From: Algibacillus agarilyticus
GTDB taxonomy: Bacteria; Pseudomonadota; Gammaproteobacteria; Enterobacterales; Alteromonadaceae
Assembly: GCF_003286125.1 (NCBI RefSeq)
Contig: NZ_QMED01000018.1
Location: forward strand, 43,501 to 107,500
Direction: 5' to 3'
DNA length: 64,000 nt
Shown: positions 38,769 to 47,139 of the stretch, in pieces
Numbering within the stretch: the stretch's first letter is position 1
Layout of the letters: the number at the start of each line of letters is the position of its first letter
Notes under the pieces: generated by a model
The model's database searches: none
The model's input: the letters and a program-made list of their open reading frames with translations, nothing else
Told to the model about the DNA's origin: nothing
Translations under genes and position numbers: made by a program

Positions 38769-39782
38769 TTAACGCCTATATAGTGGATTAGTTAAGGCAT
38801 GTAAGACATCTATGCTGACATGAATAACAACAATAAAAGAAGACACAACTAATAACCCGGCTTTAATAACCGGATAATCACGTTGATAGATGGCTTCGAT
38901 TAACCAACTACCAACTCCTGGCCAGCTAAAAATGATCTCGGTGATCATAACGCTAGTCATTAATACATTAAAGGCCATGGCTATTTGTGGGATCACCGAT
39001 AGCATGGTATTTCTAAAGACATGCCTTTTCGCTAATTGCCAAACACTTAGCCCTTTTGTTTGTGCCGCTTTGATGTAACTGGTTTGCATTATTTGAATAA
39101 CCGTATTACGGGTTGTTGTGAGTAATAATGTAATAGGTACCATCGCAAGCGTTATCGTCGGTAATATCAAATGTCGCAAAGCATCCTGCAAAGCGAGGTA
39201 TTTATATGAAACGTCTGATTTTAAAATATCATAGAGTATAAAGCCGCTGACTTCCGGTATTTCATACAGTAAGTTGATACGACCTGACATAGGCAACCAG
39301 TTTAAGGTTAAAGCAAAAAATAAGATCACCATTAAACCGAGCCAGAAAATAGGGATTGAATTACCCACAACTGATAATGAATATAAGGTGTAATCAGATA
39401 GTTTTTGATGACGCATGCCTGCCCAAAAACCCAATGGTATGCCAATCAATAAGGCGAGTAATAAAGCATAAATACTGAGTTCTAAAGAAGCCGGTGCAAC
39501 TTGTGCCAGCTCTTTTGTAATTGGCGCTTTAGAATTAAAAGATACGCCTAGATCGCCTTGTAAAATATGGCTAATGTAAGTGAAATATTGGCTAATATAC
39601 CCTTGGTTTAATTGATATTTTTCTTGTAAATCTGTGTATTGGTTGTAATCAAACTCGCGTAAGCCACTAAAATTTTGTACCGGGTCGCCCGGAAATAAAT
39701 GCCCTAAGCTAAAGGCAATGATACTCAGAATAAATAAAGTCGAGATAAGCAGGTTCAAACGGCGTAGAAGATAATAAATCAT
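38769..39782 (-). CDS. sapB: SapB-like ABC transporter permease
   Basis: SapB is the DppB-type permease partner of SapC. It starts with a single helix (about 9-29) and a periplasmic stretch containing GDLGVSF, the usual motif before the core helices, which begin near residue 98. The ATPase-contact loop reads YIKAAQTKGLSVWQLAKRHVFRN. Length 337 (E. coli 321); a small extra segment lies near residues 170-195. Its start overlaps the sapA stop by four bases, which points to coupled translation. Confidence 0.93.
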   Translation of the reverse strand: MIYYLLRRLNLLISTLFILSIIAFSLGHLFPGDPVQNFSGLREFDYNQYTDLQEKYQLNQGYISQYFTYISHILQGDLGVSFNSKAPITKELAQVAPASLELSIYALLLALLIGIPLGFWAGMRHQKLSDYTLYSLSVVGNSIPIFWLGLMVILFFALTLNWLPMSGRINLLYEIPEVSGFILYDILKSDVSYKYLALQDALRHLILPTITLAMVPITLLLTTTRNTVIQIMQTSYIKAAQTKGLSVWQLAKRHVFRNTMLSVIPQIAMAFNVLMTSVMITEIIFSWPGVGSWLIEAIYQRDYPVIKAGLLVVSSFIVVIHVSIDVLHALTNPLYRR

Positions 39783-41389
39783 TTATTTTTCTCCACCTTT
39801 GAAAAGCCGATACTGGTATTAGGGTAAAAATGTACGTTATGCACATTATCTAATTTTGCTAGATAATGAGTTGAATGCGCAATAGGCACAACAGGCATTT
39901 CGTTTTGTAATATTTTTTGTGCCTGAATATATAAAGCCTTGCGCTCGTTTTTGTCTTCAGTTTGTGCTGCGGTGTATAAAATCTCATCAAAATCGGTATT
40001 ACACCAAGCTGAACGATTAGAACCAACGATAGCAGAAGCACAACTAAAAATGGGACTCAAAAAATTATCAGGTGAGGGGGTGTCTGCTGCCCAACCTATT
40101 AAAACACTGTCATGACGTTGTTCTGATAATAAGCGCCTAAAGGTATTCCATTCGTAACTCACAATATTGGCTTCAATACCAACTTCGGCTAAATTTGAGC
40201 TGATTAGTTCAGCCATTTTATGAGCATTGGGGTTGTATGGCCTTTCAATTGGCATTGCCCATATATTCATCTTAAAGCCATCGGGTATACCCGCTTCTTT
40301 AAGTAATTTTCGGGCTAACGCAGGGTCGTATTGGGGTAATTCTGCGTTGGGGTTATAAGCCCAAGAGTTAGGCGGTAAAATGCTGTTTGCTTTTATGGCT
40401 GTACCATAATATACCGCTCGCAATATGGTTTCTTTATCAATAGCGGCAGCCAGCGCATAGCGTACTTTAGGGTTATCAAAAGGCGCTTTAAGGGTATTAA
40501 AGGCCCAAAACCCGACATTATTTGCTGTTTTGGCTTGGACCGAAATATTTTTAGCGTTGCTTAATACTTGCATTTCACTAGATGCGGGATAGGCAATTAA
40601 ATCACATTCTTTAGTAATAAGCTTAGCTAACCTTAAAGAGCTTTGACTCGTTATATCAAACACTAAATTTTGAATATAGTCAGTGCCTTCCCAATATGAG
40701 CTGTGTTGTTTAAAGCGGATAAACGCATCTTTGTGGTATTCAGTTAATTTGAAAGGGCCGGTGCCAACGGGCTGGCTGTCTAATAATTCTGGGGTCTCAG
40801 CGGTTAGTAACTGCTCGGCATATTCAGCTGAATGAATTGGTGTGTAATGGCTAGCAAAGTGTTGAATAAAGTCATGATCTTTTTTATACAAGGTAAAGCG
40901 CACAACACGAGACGAAACGCGGGTTATAGCTTTTATATTTTCAGCTAATTGCATACTATCAAAGTAGGGGTAAATACCGCCATTCACTTGATGATAGGGA
41001 TGATCAACATCATACCAGCGATTAAAACTAAAAATAACATCATCGGCGTTTAATTCACGGCTTGGTATAAAGTTACGTGTTGTTTGAAATTGTACACCAG
41101 AGCGGATTTTAAACGTGTAGGTTAATCCATCTTGGGACACCATCCAATATTCAGCTAAGCTCGGTTGCAATGAGTTATCGACTGGATCGAACTCAAGTAA
41201 GCGATTAAACAGTTGTCTTGATACCGCATCCAGTGTTGTGGCTGATGTGACGAGTTGAGGATTAAAAGTCTCAGGGCTGCCTTCCGAACAATAAATGACC
41301 CCTTGATCCAAAATCGAGGTATCGGCTTGTTTACAGGCTGACATGACAAGAGCAGAAAGAAAAATAACCCAGTGTCTGCTTATTTTCAT
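39779..41389 (-). CDS. sapA: SapA-like periplasmic peptide-binding protein
   Basis: SapA is the solute-binding protein of the Sap transporter (SBP family 5, DppA/OppA-like). The N-terminus ends in LVMSAC, a plausible lipobox with Cys19, so it may be a lipoprotein rather than freely periplasmic; E. coli SapA has an ordinary signal. Family features include IYCSEGSPETFNPQLV, LAEYWMVSQDGLTYTFKIRSGVQF and AFNTLKAPFDNPKVRYALAAAIDKE (split here across the lobe). Length 536 (E. coli 547). It starts one base after the pspF stop and is therefore in the same operon. Confidence 0.9.
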   Translation of the reverse strand: MKISRHWVIFLSALVMSACKQADTSILDQGVIYCSEGSPETFNPQLVTSATTLDAVSRQLFNRLLEFDPVDNSLQPSLAEYWMVSQDGLTYTFKIRSGVQFQTTRNFIPSRELNADDVIFSFNRWYDVDHPYHQVNGGIYPYFDSMQLAENIKAITRVSSRVVRFTLYKKDHDFIQHFASHYTPIHSAEYAEQLLTAETPELLDSQPVGTGPFKLTEYHKDAFIRFKQHSSYWEGTDYIQNLVFDITSQSSLRLAKLITKECDLIAYPASSEMQVLSNAKNISVQAKTANNVGFWAFNTLKAPFDNPKVRYALAAAIDKETILRAVYYGTAIKANSILPPNSWAYNPNAELPQYDPALARKLLKEAGIPDGFKMNIWAMPIERPYNPNAHKMAELISSNLAEVGIEANIVSYEWNTFRRLLSEQRHDSVLIGWAADTPSPDNFLSPIFSCASAIVGSNRSAWCNTDFDEILYTAAQTEDKNERKALYIQAQKILQNEMPVVPIAHSTHYLAKLDNVHNVHFYPNTSIGFSKVEKNK

Positions 41390-41390
41390 A

Positions 41391-42473
41391 TTATGAATGA
41401 GTTTGATCCAACAAATTATATTTTTTTAAATAACCTCTGAGTTGATGGTAGGTGACCCCTAATAACTCAGCCGCTTTCTTTTGATTAAACTGCGCTGATT
41501 TTAACGCGTTTTTCAAAATATTTATCTCATAATTTTGGCTTTCTTGTTTAAAATCGAGCGGAAAAACGAATTCTTTATTTACAACAGGGTTAGATGATAC
41601 TTCATTCGCCTCTTGATTTGGCATTTGATTCGTCTTTTCAACCGATTTATTGCTTAATGTAAGGCTTGTGTGGTTATTATTGTCAGGGCGAAAAGGGGAT
41701 TCAAATGGGTCTAAGATGATTTCTTTTACCATACTGCTATGATCGACATTACGATAGACACAGCGTTCTACCGTATTTTTTAATTCTCTTACATTCCCTG
41801 GCCAGTCATGCAATAACAAGGCTTTTTTGGCGCGTTCACTAAACCCAGAAAAATATTCTAAGCCCAGCTCTTTTGCCATGTTAATCGCGAATTTTTCAGC
41901 CAAGAGGAGAATGTCGTCTTGCCTTGCTCTTAATGGTGGGAGAGTGATCACGTCAAAGGATAAGCGATCGAGTAAATCGGCTCTGAATTTACCTGCAGCG
42001 GCTAAAGACGGCAGATCTTCATTCGTTGCAGCTATCAACCTTACATCTGTTTGTATCGGGGTTGATCCGCCCACACGCTCGAATTGGCCGTATTCAATAA
42101 CACGGAGCAATTTTTCTTGTACTAAAGGTGATGTGTTTGCAAGTTCATCTAAAAATAACGTACCTTGGTCGGCTCTTTCAAATCGACCAGCATGGCGTTT
42201 AGTCGCGCCAGTAAAAGCGCCAGACTCATGACCAAATAATTCACTTTCAAGCAAATTCTCACTTAGTGCTGCACAATTTAAGCTGATGTAATCTTGTTGC
42301 CATCGCTGAGATAAAAAATGTAATCGTTCGGCTATTAGCTCTTTACCCGTGCCGCGCTCACCAATAATTAAAATAGGTTTGCTTAATGGCGCCGCGCGCG
42401 ATACTTGATCTAAAACCGATAAAAACGCATTAGATTGACCGATTAAACTTTGTGTTTGTTGGTTTGGATTCAT
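41391..42473 (-). CDS. pspF: Psp operon transcriptional activator PspF
   Basis: PspF is a sigma-54 enhancer-binding AAA+ activator without a receiver domain, inhibited by PspA. Walker A is GERGTGKE (38-45), the sigma-54 contact loop GAFTGA (85-90), and Walker B TLFLDE (105-110). A Fis-type helix-turn-helix lies near residues 329-355 (KKAAELLGVTYHQLRGYLKKY). At 360 residues it exceeds E. coli PspF (325): a polar Asn/Ser/Glu-rich linker of about 60 residues sits between the AAA+ and DNA-binding parts. It is divergent from pspA and leads the sapABCDF genes with one base between. Confidence 0.94.
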   Translation of the reverse strand: MNPNQQTQSLIGQSNAFLSVLDQVSRAAPLSKPILIIGERGTGKELIAERLHFLSQRWQQDYISLNCAALSENLLESELFGHESGAFTGATKRHAGRFERADQGTLFLDELANTSPLVQEKLLRVIEYGQFERVGGSTPIQTDVRLIAATNEDLPSLAAAGKFRADLLDRLSFDVITLPPLRARQDDILLLAEKFAINMAKELGLEYFSGFSERAKKALLLHDWPGNVRELKNTVERCVYRNVDHSSMVKEIILDPFESPFRPDNNNHTSLTLSNKSVEKTNQMPNQEANEVSSNPVVNKEFVFPLDFKQESQNYEINILKNALKSAQFNQKKAAELLGVTYHQLRGYLKKYNLLDQTHS

Positions 42474-42587
42474 TTTATAGTGGTTAAATTTACTAATAAT
42501 TAGTTAATTTAATACTAATGCATGATGGTTATTTTGTCTCGTATTAAAAACCTTATATATTTCAGTTGTTTAAGTTTTTTGTCAATG

Positions 42588-42604
42588 TTGGCACATATAA
42601 TGAA
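42588..42604 (+). promoter_or_regulatory. sigma-54 promoter of pspA
   Basis: TTGGCAC at 42588-42594 is an exact -24 element. The -12 region ATGAA follows at standard spacing (GG-N10-G), weaker than TTGCA. It lies 48 bases before pspA, and the PspF gene is directly upstream, so this is the expected PspF-dependent promoter. Enhancer sites should lie in 42474-42560. Confidence 0.75.
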
Positions 42605-42652
42605 TAGCCAATGAGTAAGTTAATTAATTCGTTATTTAAATGAGGAAAGGTT

Positions 42653-43312
42653 ATGGGTATTTTTTCAAGATTTGCTGACATTATAAATTCAAACATTACA
42701 TCGTTATTAGATAAAGCTGAAGATCCAGAAAAAATGGTGCGCTTGATCATTCAAGAAATGGAAGATACGTTAGTTGAAGTGAGATCTAACTCAGCTCGCA
42801 CACTTGCGGATAAAAAAACACTGGCGCGAAAGTTAGAAAGAATTAAAACCACGGTACAAGAATGGCAAAGTAAAGCTGAATTAGCGATGAGTAAAGATCG
42901 TGAAGACTTAGCTCGTGCGGCACTGGTAGAGAAAGCGCAAGTTGAAGATAAAATGGCGATCGTTCTCGAAGAGTTAAAATTGCTTGATGAGCAAATAGAT
43001 CGTTTGCAAGATGAAATAGGCCAACTGCAAGAAAAACTAAATGATGCTAAAGCGAGACAGCAAACCTTATTAATGCGACAAAAAACGGCTAAATCGCGTT
43101 TAGATGTTAAAAAGCAGCTTGATTCAAACCGCATGCATGACACCTTAAACCGTTTTGAAAATTACGAGCGCCGTATCGACAATTTAGAAGCCAATGTTGA
43201 TTCATACGATCTCGGAAAACGCACTTTACAAGATGAATTTGCTGAATTAGAAGCCGACAGCAAAGTAGAAGATGCGCTTGCACAATTAAAAGCTAAATTA
43301 AATAAATCTTAA
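42653..43312 (+). CDS. pspA: phage shock protein A
   Basis: PspA is a peripheral membrane protein of the ESCRT-III-like family. It binds and inhibits PspF in the cytoplasm and, under membrane stress, coats and stabilises the inner membrane. The 219-residue sequence is almost entirely alpha-helical coiled coil, opening with MGIFSRFADIINSNITSLLDKAEDPEKMVR, split here at the amphipathic helix (about 1-20) that inserts in lipid. An AGGAAAGG ribosome site lies just upstream. It is first in pspA-B-C-ycjX-ycjF. Confidence 0.97.
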   Translation: MGIFSRFADIINSNITSLLDKAEDPEKMVRLIIQEMEDTLVEVRSNSARTLADKKTLARKLERIKTTVQEWQSKAELAMSKDREDLARAALVEKAQVEDKMAIVLEELKLLDEQIDRLQDEIGQLQEKLNDAKARQQTLLMRQKTAKSRLDVKKQLDSNRMHDTLNRFENYERRIDNLEANVDSYDLGKRTLQDEFAELEADSKVEDALAQLKAKLNKS

Positions 43313-43327
43313 ACAAGGAATAACGAG

Positions 43328-43570
43328 ATGCATGATTTTTTAGCGGGGCTTATTTTTGTACCTCTCATTATTTTTATGGTGGTCATCGCCCCTTTATGGC
43401 TTATTTTACATTATCGCAGCAAACGATTACTCGGCCAGGGGTTATCTGAACAAGAGACAATGGACTTAGCTAGTTTAGCGAGAACGGCAGAGAAAATGTC
43501 GCAGCGGATCATTACTCTAGAAAAAATACTGGATCACGAAACACCAAATTGGAGGGGTAATCATGACTAA
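43328..43570 (+). CDS. pspB: phage shock protein B
   Basis: PspB is a small inner-membrane partner of PspC that relays stress to PspA and frees PspF. Residues about 4-28 form the single membrane helix, and the rest is a soluble helix with LASLARTAEKMSQRIITLEKILD, typical of the family. Length 80 (E. coli 74). AAGGA lies upstream. The end overlaps pspC by eight bases, so the two are probably cotranslated. Confidence 0.93.
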   Translation: MHDFLAGLIFVPLIIFMVVIAPLWLILHYRSKRLLGQGLSEQETMDLASLARTAEKMSQRIITLEKILDHETPNWRGNHD

Positions 43571-43970
43571 TGGTAAAAAATTTGAAATAAAACGCAATAC
43601 GGATAATGGCAAAATAGCGGGTGTGTGCGCGGGTATTGCTGATTATTACGGTTGGGAAACATGGCTCGTGCGAATTATTGCGGTGAGCGGTTTATTTTTA
43701 TCGGGTAGCTTTTTCTTTTTTGCTTATATTGCTTTATGGATTATCTTAGATAAAAAACCTTCGGGTCGAAATTGGCGTAGTAATTTAACACGCGATGACA
43801 ATATACACTTTGAGATTAAATCTAAAGTGTGGCAAGCCGGAGAGCCGCCTAAGCGTGCTTTTCATGAAATCAAAGCAACCTTTGATCATTTAGAAGTTAA
43901 GTTACAAAAAATAGAGCGCTACGTTACCTCTAAGCAATATAGCGTAAATCGTGAAATAAACCGTTTATGA
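43563..43970 (+). CDS. pspC: phage shock protein C
   Basis: PspC is the inner-membrane stress sensor acting with PspB. The PspC domain is clear: GKIAGVCAGIADYYGWETWLVR near residue 18 (given in part), then a hydrophobic stretch (about 42-64) ending in LWIILDKKP. The C-terminal half is soluble with a predicted amphipathic helix that in E. coli binds PspA. Length 135 (E. coli 119). It is followed by ycjX after 16 bases. Confidence 0.93.
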   Translation: MTNGKKFEIKRNTDNGKIAGVCAGIADYYGWETWLVRIIAVSGLFLSGSFFFFAYIALWIILDKKPSGRNWRSNLTRDDNIHFEIKSKVWQAGEPPKRAFHEIKATFDHLEVKLQKIERYVTSKQYSVNREINRL

Positions 43971-43986
43971 ATAGATATAAAACGTT

Positions 43987-45405
43987 ATGGATATAAAAGC
44001 GCAGGTAAATAAAAAGTGGCTCCAGTTTAGTGAAGACGCTAAACAAGTAAGCAGACGTGTATTAGATCTTGATATTAATTTAGCGGTTACAGGATTAAGT
44101 GGCGCTGGAAAAACCGCATTTATCAGCGCGTTGACACAACATGTGCGGTTTGCGAGCCAAACGGCCGCTTACCCTTTTTGGCAAGCAGCTGAGGCTGAAC
44201 GTATTATCGGCTGTAAGCGAAATTTACATGATGACAATCATACTGCTCGTTTTCGTTTAGATGATGCAATGGCTTGTTTAACGGCTGAAGCACCCGTTTG
44301 GCCGAAAAGCACTAAAGGGATTAGTTCACTTTCGTTAACGCTTAAATTTAAACCCGAACACAAATTAAAATCGTTATTAACCGATGCGCTTAATCTAAGA
44401 ATTAATATTACGGATTACCCTGGTGAATGGTTGCTTGATTTGCCCATGTTGAAATACGATTATCAGCAATGGTCAGATTCTATTTGGCAGCGTTATCGTT
44501 CGCATACTGATTTTTATGCTTTTAAACAAGCGTGCGAAAATCAAGACTGGCATGCGCCGGCTGATGAATTGGTATTAGAAAAACTCGCAGCTATTTACAC
44601 TGAGTTTTTGCATAAAATAGCGAATGAAAGTTACAGTTATGTGCAGCCCGGTCGTTTTGTTTTACCTGCTGAATGGCAAGGAAAACCCGCTTTACATTTT
44701 GTACCGATATCGAGCGAATTCGTTAATAACCGTAAAGCAGACGAAACTGATGATGTATTGTTTAGCTTAAATAAAAGTCGGTTTGAATTTTATGTAAAAG
44801 AAATAGTAACGCCGTTTTATCACCGTTATTTTAATGATTTTGATAGGCAAGTTGTTTTGGTTGATGTGCTAAAAGCATTAAACGGTGGTGATGAAAAATA
44901 TCAAGATTTAAAATTTACCTTAGCGGCGTTATCAGAAAGCTTTGAGTATGGTAAGCAAAATTGGTTGAGCCATATTATATCGCCAAAAATTGATAAAGTG
45001 TTATTCGCGGTCACTAAAGCCGATCATATCACACCTGAACAGCGGCAAAATGCGGTCAGTTTGCTTAAAACATTAGCCATAAAATCTGAAGAGCATTTAA
45101 AATATAGCCATGTCGATACGCATTATTTAGCGATTGCTTCAATTGCGGCGAGCAAAGCTGAAAAAATAATGCATGAAGGCCAGCAGTGGTCAGTGCTAAA
45201 TGCAATAGAGTTACACACCCAAACGCCTTTATGTTTTTTCCCTGGTGAAGTGCCAGCGGTTATAAATCACTCGAGCGTGTGGTCCGATAATCAATTTAAT
45301 TTTAAATCGTTTTCTCCCCCTTTATTGTTAAATGAAGATGCCCCTTTTCCACATATAGCAATGGATAAAGTGTGTGAGTTTCTTTTTGGAGACAAAATGC
45401 AATGA
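43987..45405 (+). CDS. ycjX: YcjX-like P-loop NTPase (DUF463)
   Basis: YcjX is a predicted P-loop GTPase/ATPase of unknown function found next to the psp genes. Walker A is TGLSGAGKTAF near residue 36, followed by family segments WQAAEAERIIGC, RINITDYPGEWLLDLPM and the specificity motif TKADHI near 341. Length 472 (E. coli 465). It overlaps ycjF by four bases. Conserved linkage with Psp suggests a membrane stress role, but that is inference. Confidence 0.92.
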   Translation: MDIKAQVNKKWLQFSEDAKQVSRRVLDLDINLAVTGLSGAGKTAFISALTQHVRFASQTAAYPFWQAAEAERIIGCKRNLHDDNHTARFRLDDAMACLTAEAPVWPKSTKGISSLSLTLKFKPEHKLKSLLTDALNLRINITDYPGEWLLDLPMLKYDYQQWSDSIWQRYRSHTDFYAFKQACENQDWHAPADELVLEKLAAIYTEFLHKIANESYSYVQPGRFVLPAEWQGKPALHFVPISSEFVNNRKADETDDVLFSLNKSRFEFYVKEIVTPFYHRYFNDFDRQVVLVDVLKALNGGDEKYQDLKFTLAALSESFEYGKQNWLSHIISPKIDKVLFAVTKADHITPEQRQNAVSLLKTLAIKSEEHLKYSHVDTHYLAIASIAASKAEKIMHEGQQWSVLNAIELHTQTPLCFFPGEVPAVINHSSVWSDNQFNFKSFSPPLLLNEDAPFPHIAMDKVCEFLFGDKMQ

Positions 45406-46442
45406 AGACTAAATTAGCTAGCCAAAAGACATTTTCGACAGATGTACATTCTCACGAGCATGATAACGGTGCTCATGTCTCTTCATTAGCGCCAGCAAAA
45501 TCATTTGATCAAACAGATAATGTTAAACGTGTTGATGTAGATGATGAAAAAATAGCGGTTAAACCTAATTGGTTAAAGCCTTATAAGCTCGTAAATATAT
45601 GGAGTTTTTTGTTTTTTAATGTGCTGTGTATTGTTATTTATGAGTGGGGCTCTTTTTTATTAACCCAATTTACTGAACAACCTATTTTGGTTGGTTTGTA
45701 TTCACTGTTAATGTTTGGATTGTTGTTTGGTTTATCGCGATTGGTTATAACTGAACTGCGTGCGTTAAAAAGTTTGAAAAAACAAAGTGCCTTACAATCT
45801 ATCGCTTTAGATTTTGAGTATGCTGATCGAGATGAATGTATCCAGTTATGTAAGCGCCATTTAAAAAGTCTTGATGAAGGCTCTTTACTGGCCAGTAGTG
45901 ATACCTTTTTGCAGCAATTAACCCATTGCCAACATGCTCAAGATGTCGTTCAGCTTTATAATCAAACGGTTATTGCCTCTTTAGATGCACAAGCAGAAAA
46001 AATGATCGCTAAAACGTCTATTGAAGTTGCTGTTGTTGCGGCTATTAGCCCGTTTGCCTTACTTGATTTATGCGCTAGCGCGTATAAACAAATTAAATTA
46101 ATGGATGCAATCGCTAAATTATACGGGGTTAAGTTTGGTTACTTAAGTCGTTTAAAGTTGTTAAAGCATATTATGGTGAATGCGAGTGTTATTGCCTCTG
46201 CTGAGCTCGTGTCGGATTTAGCATCTGATGCATTGAGTGTAGAGTTATTAGGTAAATTAAGTTTTAGAGTGGCTCAAGGTTTGGGGGCTGGGTTATTAAC
46301 GGCTCGTATAGGCATAAGAACCGTGCATGCTATTAGGCCTTTTGCTCTGATTGACTCGCAGCATCAGCAAATGAATTTAAATCGTATTCGTAAATCCTTA
46401 TTATCAGCTTTGACAAAAGAAACAAAACCAGAGCAAGGTTAA
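45402..46442 (+). CDS. ycjF: YcjF-like inner-membrane protein (DUF697)
   Basis: YcjF is a membrane protein of unknown function paired with YcjX. After a polar N-terminus, residues about 66-87 and 93-116 form two membrane helices. The C-terminal DUF697 region follows, with AVVAAISPFALLDLCASAYKQIKLM split across a third hydrophobic part, and GLGAGLLTARIGIRTVHAIRPF. Length 346 (E. coli 353). The start overlaps ycjX by four bases, so the two are cotranslated. It is the last gene of the psp run. Confidence 0.9.
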   Translation: MKTKLASQKTFSTDVHSHEHDNGAHVSSLAPAKSFDQTDNVKRVDVDDEKIAVKPNWLKPYKLVNIWSFLFFNVLCIVIYEWGSFLLTQFTEQPILVGLYSLLMFGLLFGLSRLVITELRALKSLKKQSALQSIALDFEYADRDECIQLCKRHLKSLDEGSLLASSDTFLQQLTHCQHAQDVVQLYNQTVIASLDAQAEKMIAKTSIEVAVVAAISPFALLDLCASAYKQIKLMDAIAKLYGVKFGYLSRLKLLKHIMVNASVIASAELVSDLASDALSVELLGKLSFRVAQGLGAGLLTARIGIRTVHAIRPFALIDSQHQQMNLNRIRKSLLSALTKETKPEQG

Positions 46443-46459
46443 TAAGTTACCGTGTTTTA

Positions 46460-46732
46460 TTAATCGTTAAAAAAAGATAATTGGGTTTGTTGTTTAATTT
46501 CTTTTAGCAATTCATCTTCTTGCTGTTTAGCTTTACGGCTAAGCAGCTTTTTTTTACGCATTGCACATAAACTAATCACTTTGATTTTTTGGACTTGGTT
46601 TAAATCTTTCCAATAAAAGCGTTCTTCACGGCTACGTAAACAACCGCTGCAGTAACCCCTAGGGCCAGATTGGCAGGTTCCCACACACGGACTTTCAACA
46701 TCGTCGATTTCAAATAACTCAGTTTGCAGCAT
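46460..46732 (-). CDS. DUF1289 family cysteine-motif protein
   Basis: This 90-residue protein has the DUF1289 signature SPCVGTCQSGPRGYCSGCLRS, four cysteines in CxxxC...CxxC spacing followed by EERFYW, likely to bind zinc or an Fe-S cluster. The lysine-rich C-terminal tail (about 60-80) is variable in the family. Function is unknown. It lies convergent to ycjF with an 17-base gap and no shared strong terminator is seen. A single-gene transcript is likely. Confidence 0.85.
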   Translation of the reverse strand: MLQTELFEIDDVESPCVGTCQSGPRGYCSGCLRSREERFYWKDLNQVQKIKVISLCAMRKKKLLSRKAKQQEDELLKEIKQQTQLSFFND

Positions 46733-46817
46733 AGATAGTGAATAAATTTAAACAATAACTTAATTATATACTTAAACTCGAATAATGGGCAGGCGTTGAT
46801 TTTACTTGTTTTTTTGT

Positions 46818-46868
46818 AAAAATAGAGCCTAACTTAATACATGGATGGGGTATATTAAGTTAGGCTCT
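46818..46868 (-). terminator. terminator of the SLC45-like transporter gene, displaced
   Basis: AGAGCCTAACTTAATA (46824-46839) pairs perfectly with TATTAAGTTAGGCTCT (46853-46868). On the minus strand ATTTTTAC follows directly, making it a Rho-independent terminator for the transporter gene that ends at 47136. The MITE-like copy 3 lies between the gene and this hairpin. Confidence 0.8.
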
Positions 46869-46909
46869 GAGGGTGAAGCGTGTGGTTCCGTCCTCGTTTT
46901 AGTATTAGG

Positions 46910-47139
46910 CTAGGGCGTGTTTATCTTTTGTGTATGCTTTTGCAGCAGTATTTGCACGATTTATACAAGGCAGAGCGATTGCGGTGTAGTAATTCTACAT
47001 AAAAGAGCGATAAAGACTTTATGCTCCTGCAAAGTCACCTTACCCCACATCCATGTGGGGCAACATAGTAGAAATAGTGCAAATGCGCTGCCCTTTGGAG
47101 TTAAACAAAATCTATACGACAAAGATAAACACGCCCTAG
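46910..47139. mobile_element. MITE-like palindromic repeat, copy 3 (230 bp)
   Basis: The ends are CTAGGGCGTGTTTATCTTT and its exact reverse complement, as in copy 2. The centre differs and carries a perfect small hairpin, CCCCACAT-CC-ATGTGGGG (47043-47060). The left arms match copy 2 almost base for base over about 80 bases. The right CTAG (47136-47139) provides the TAG stop codon of the adjacent transporter gene. Short ORFs inside are by-products of the palindrome. Confidence 0.85.

Noticed and set aside
42751-43143. 130-residue ORF antisense to pspA
   Set aside because: Shadow of the coiled-coil pspA frame, Ser/Cys-rich, with no support.
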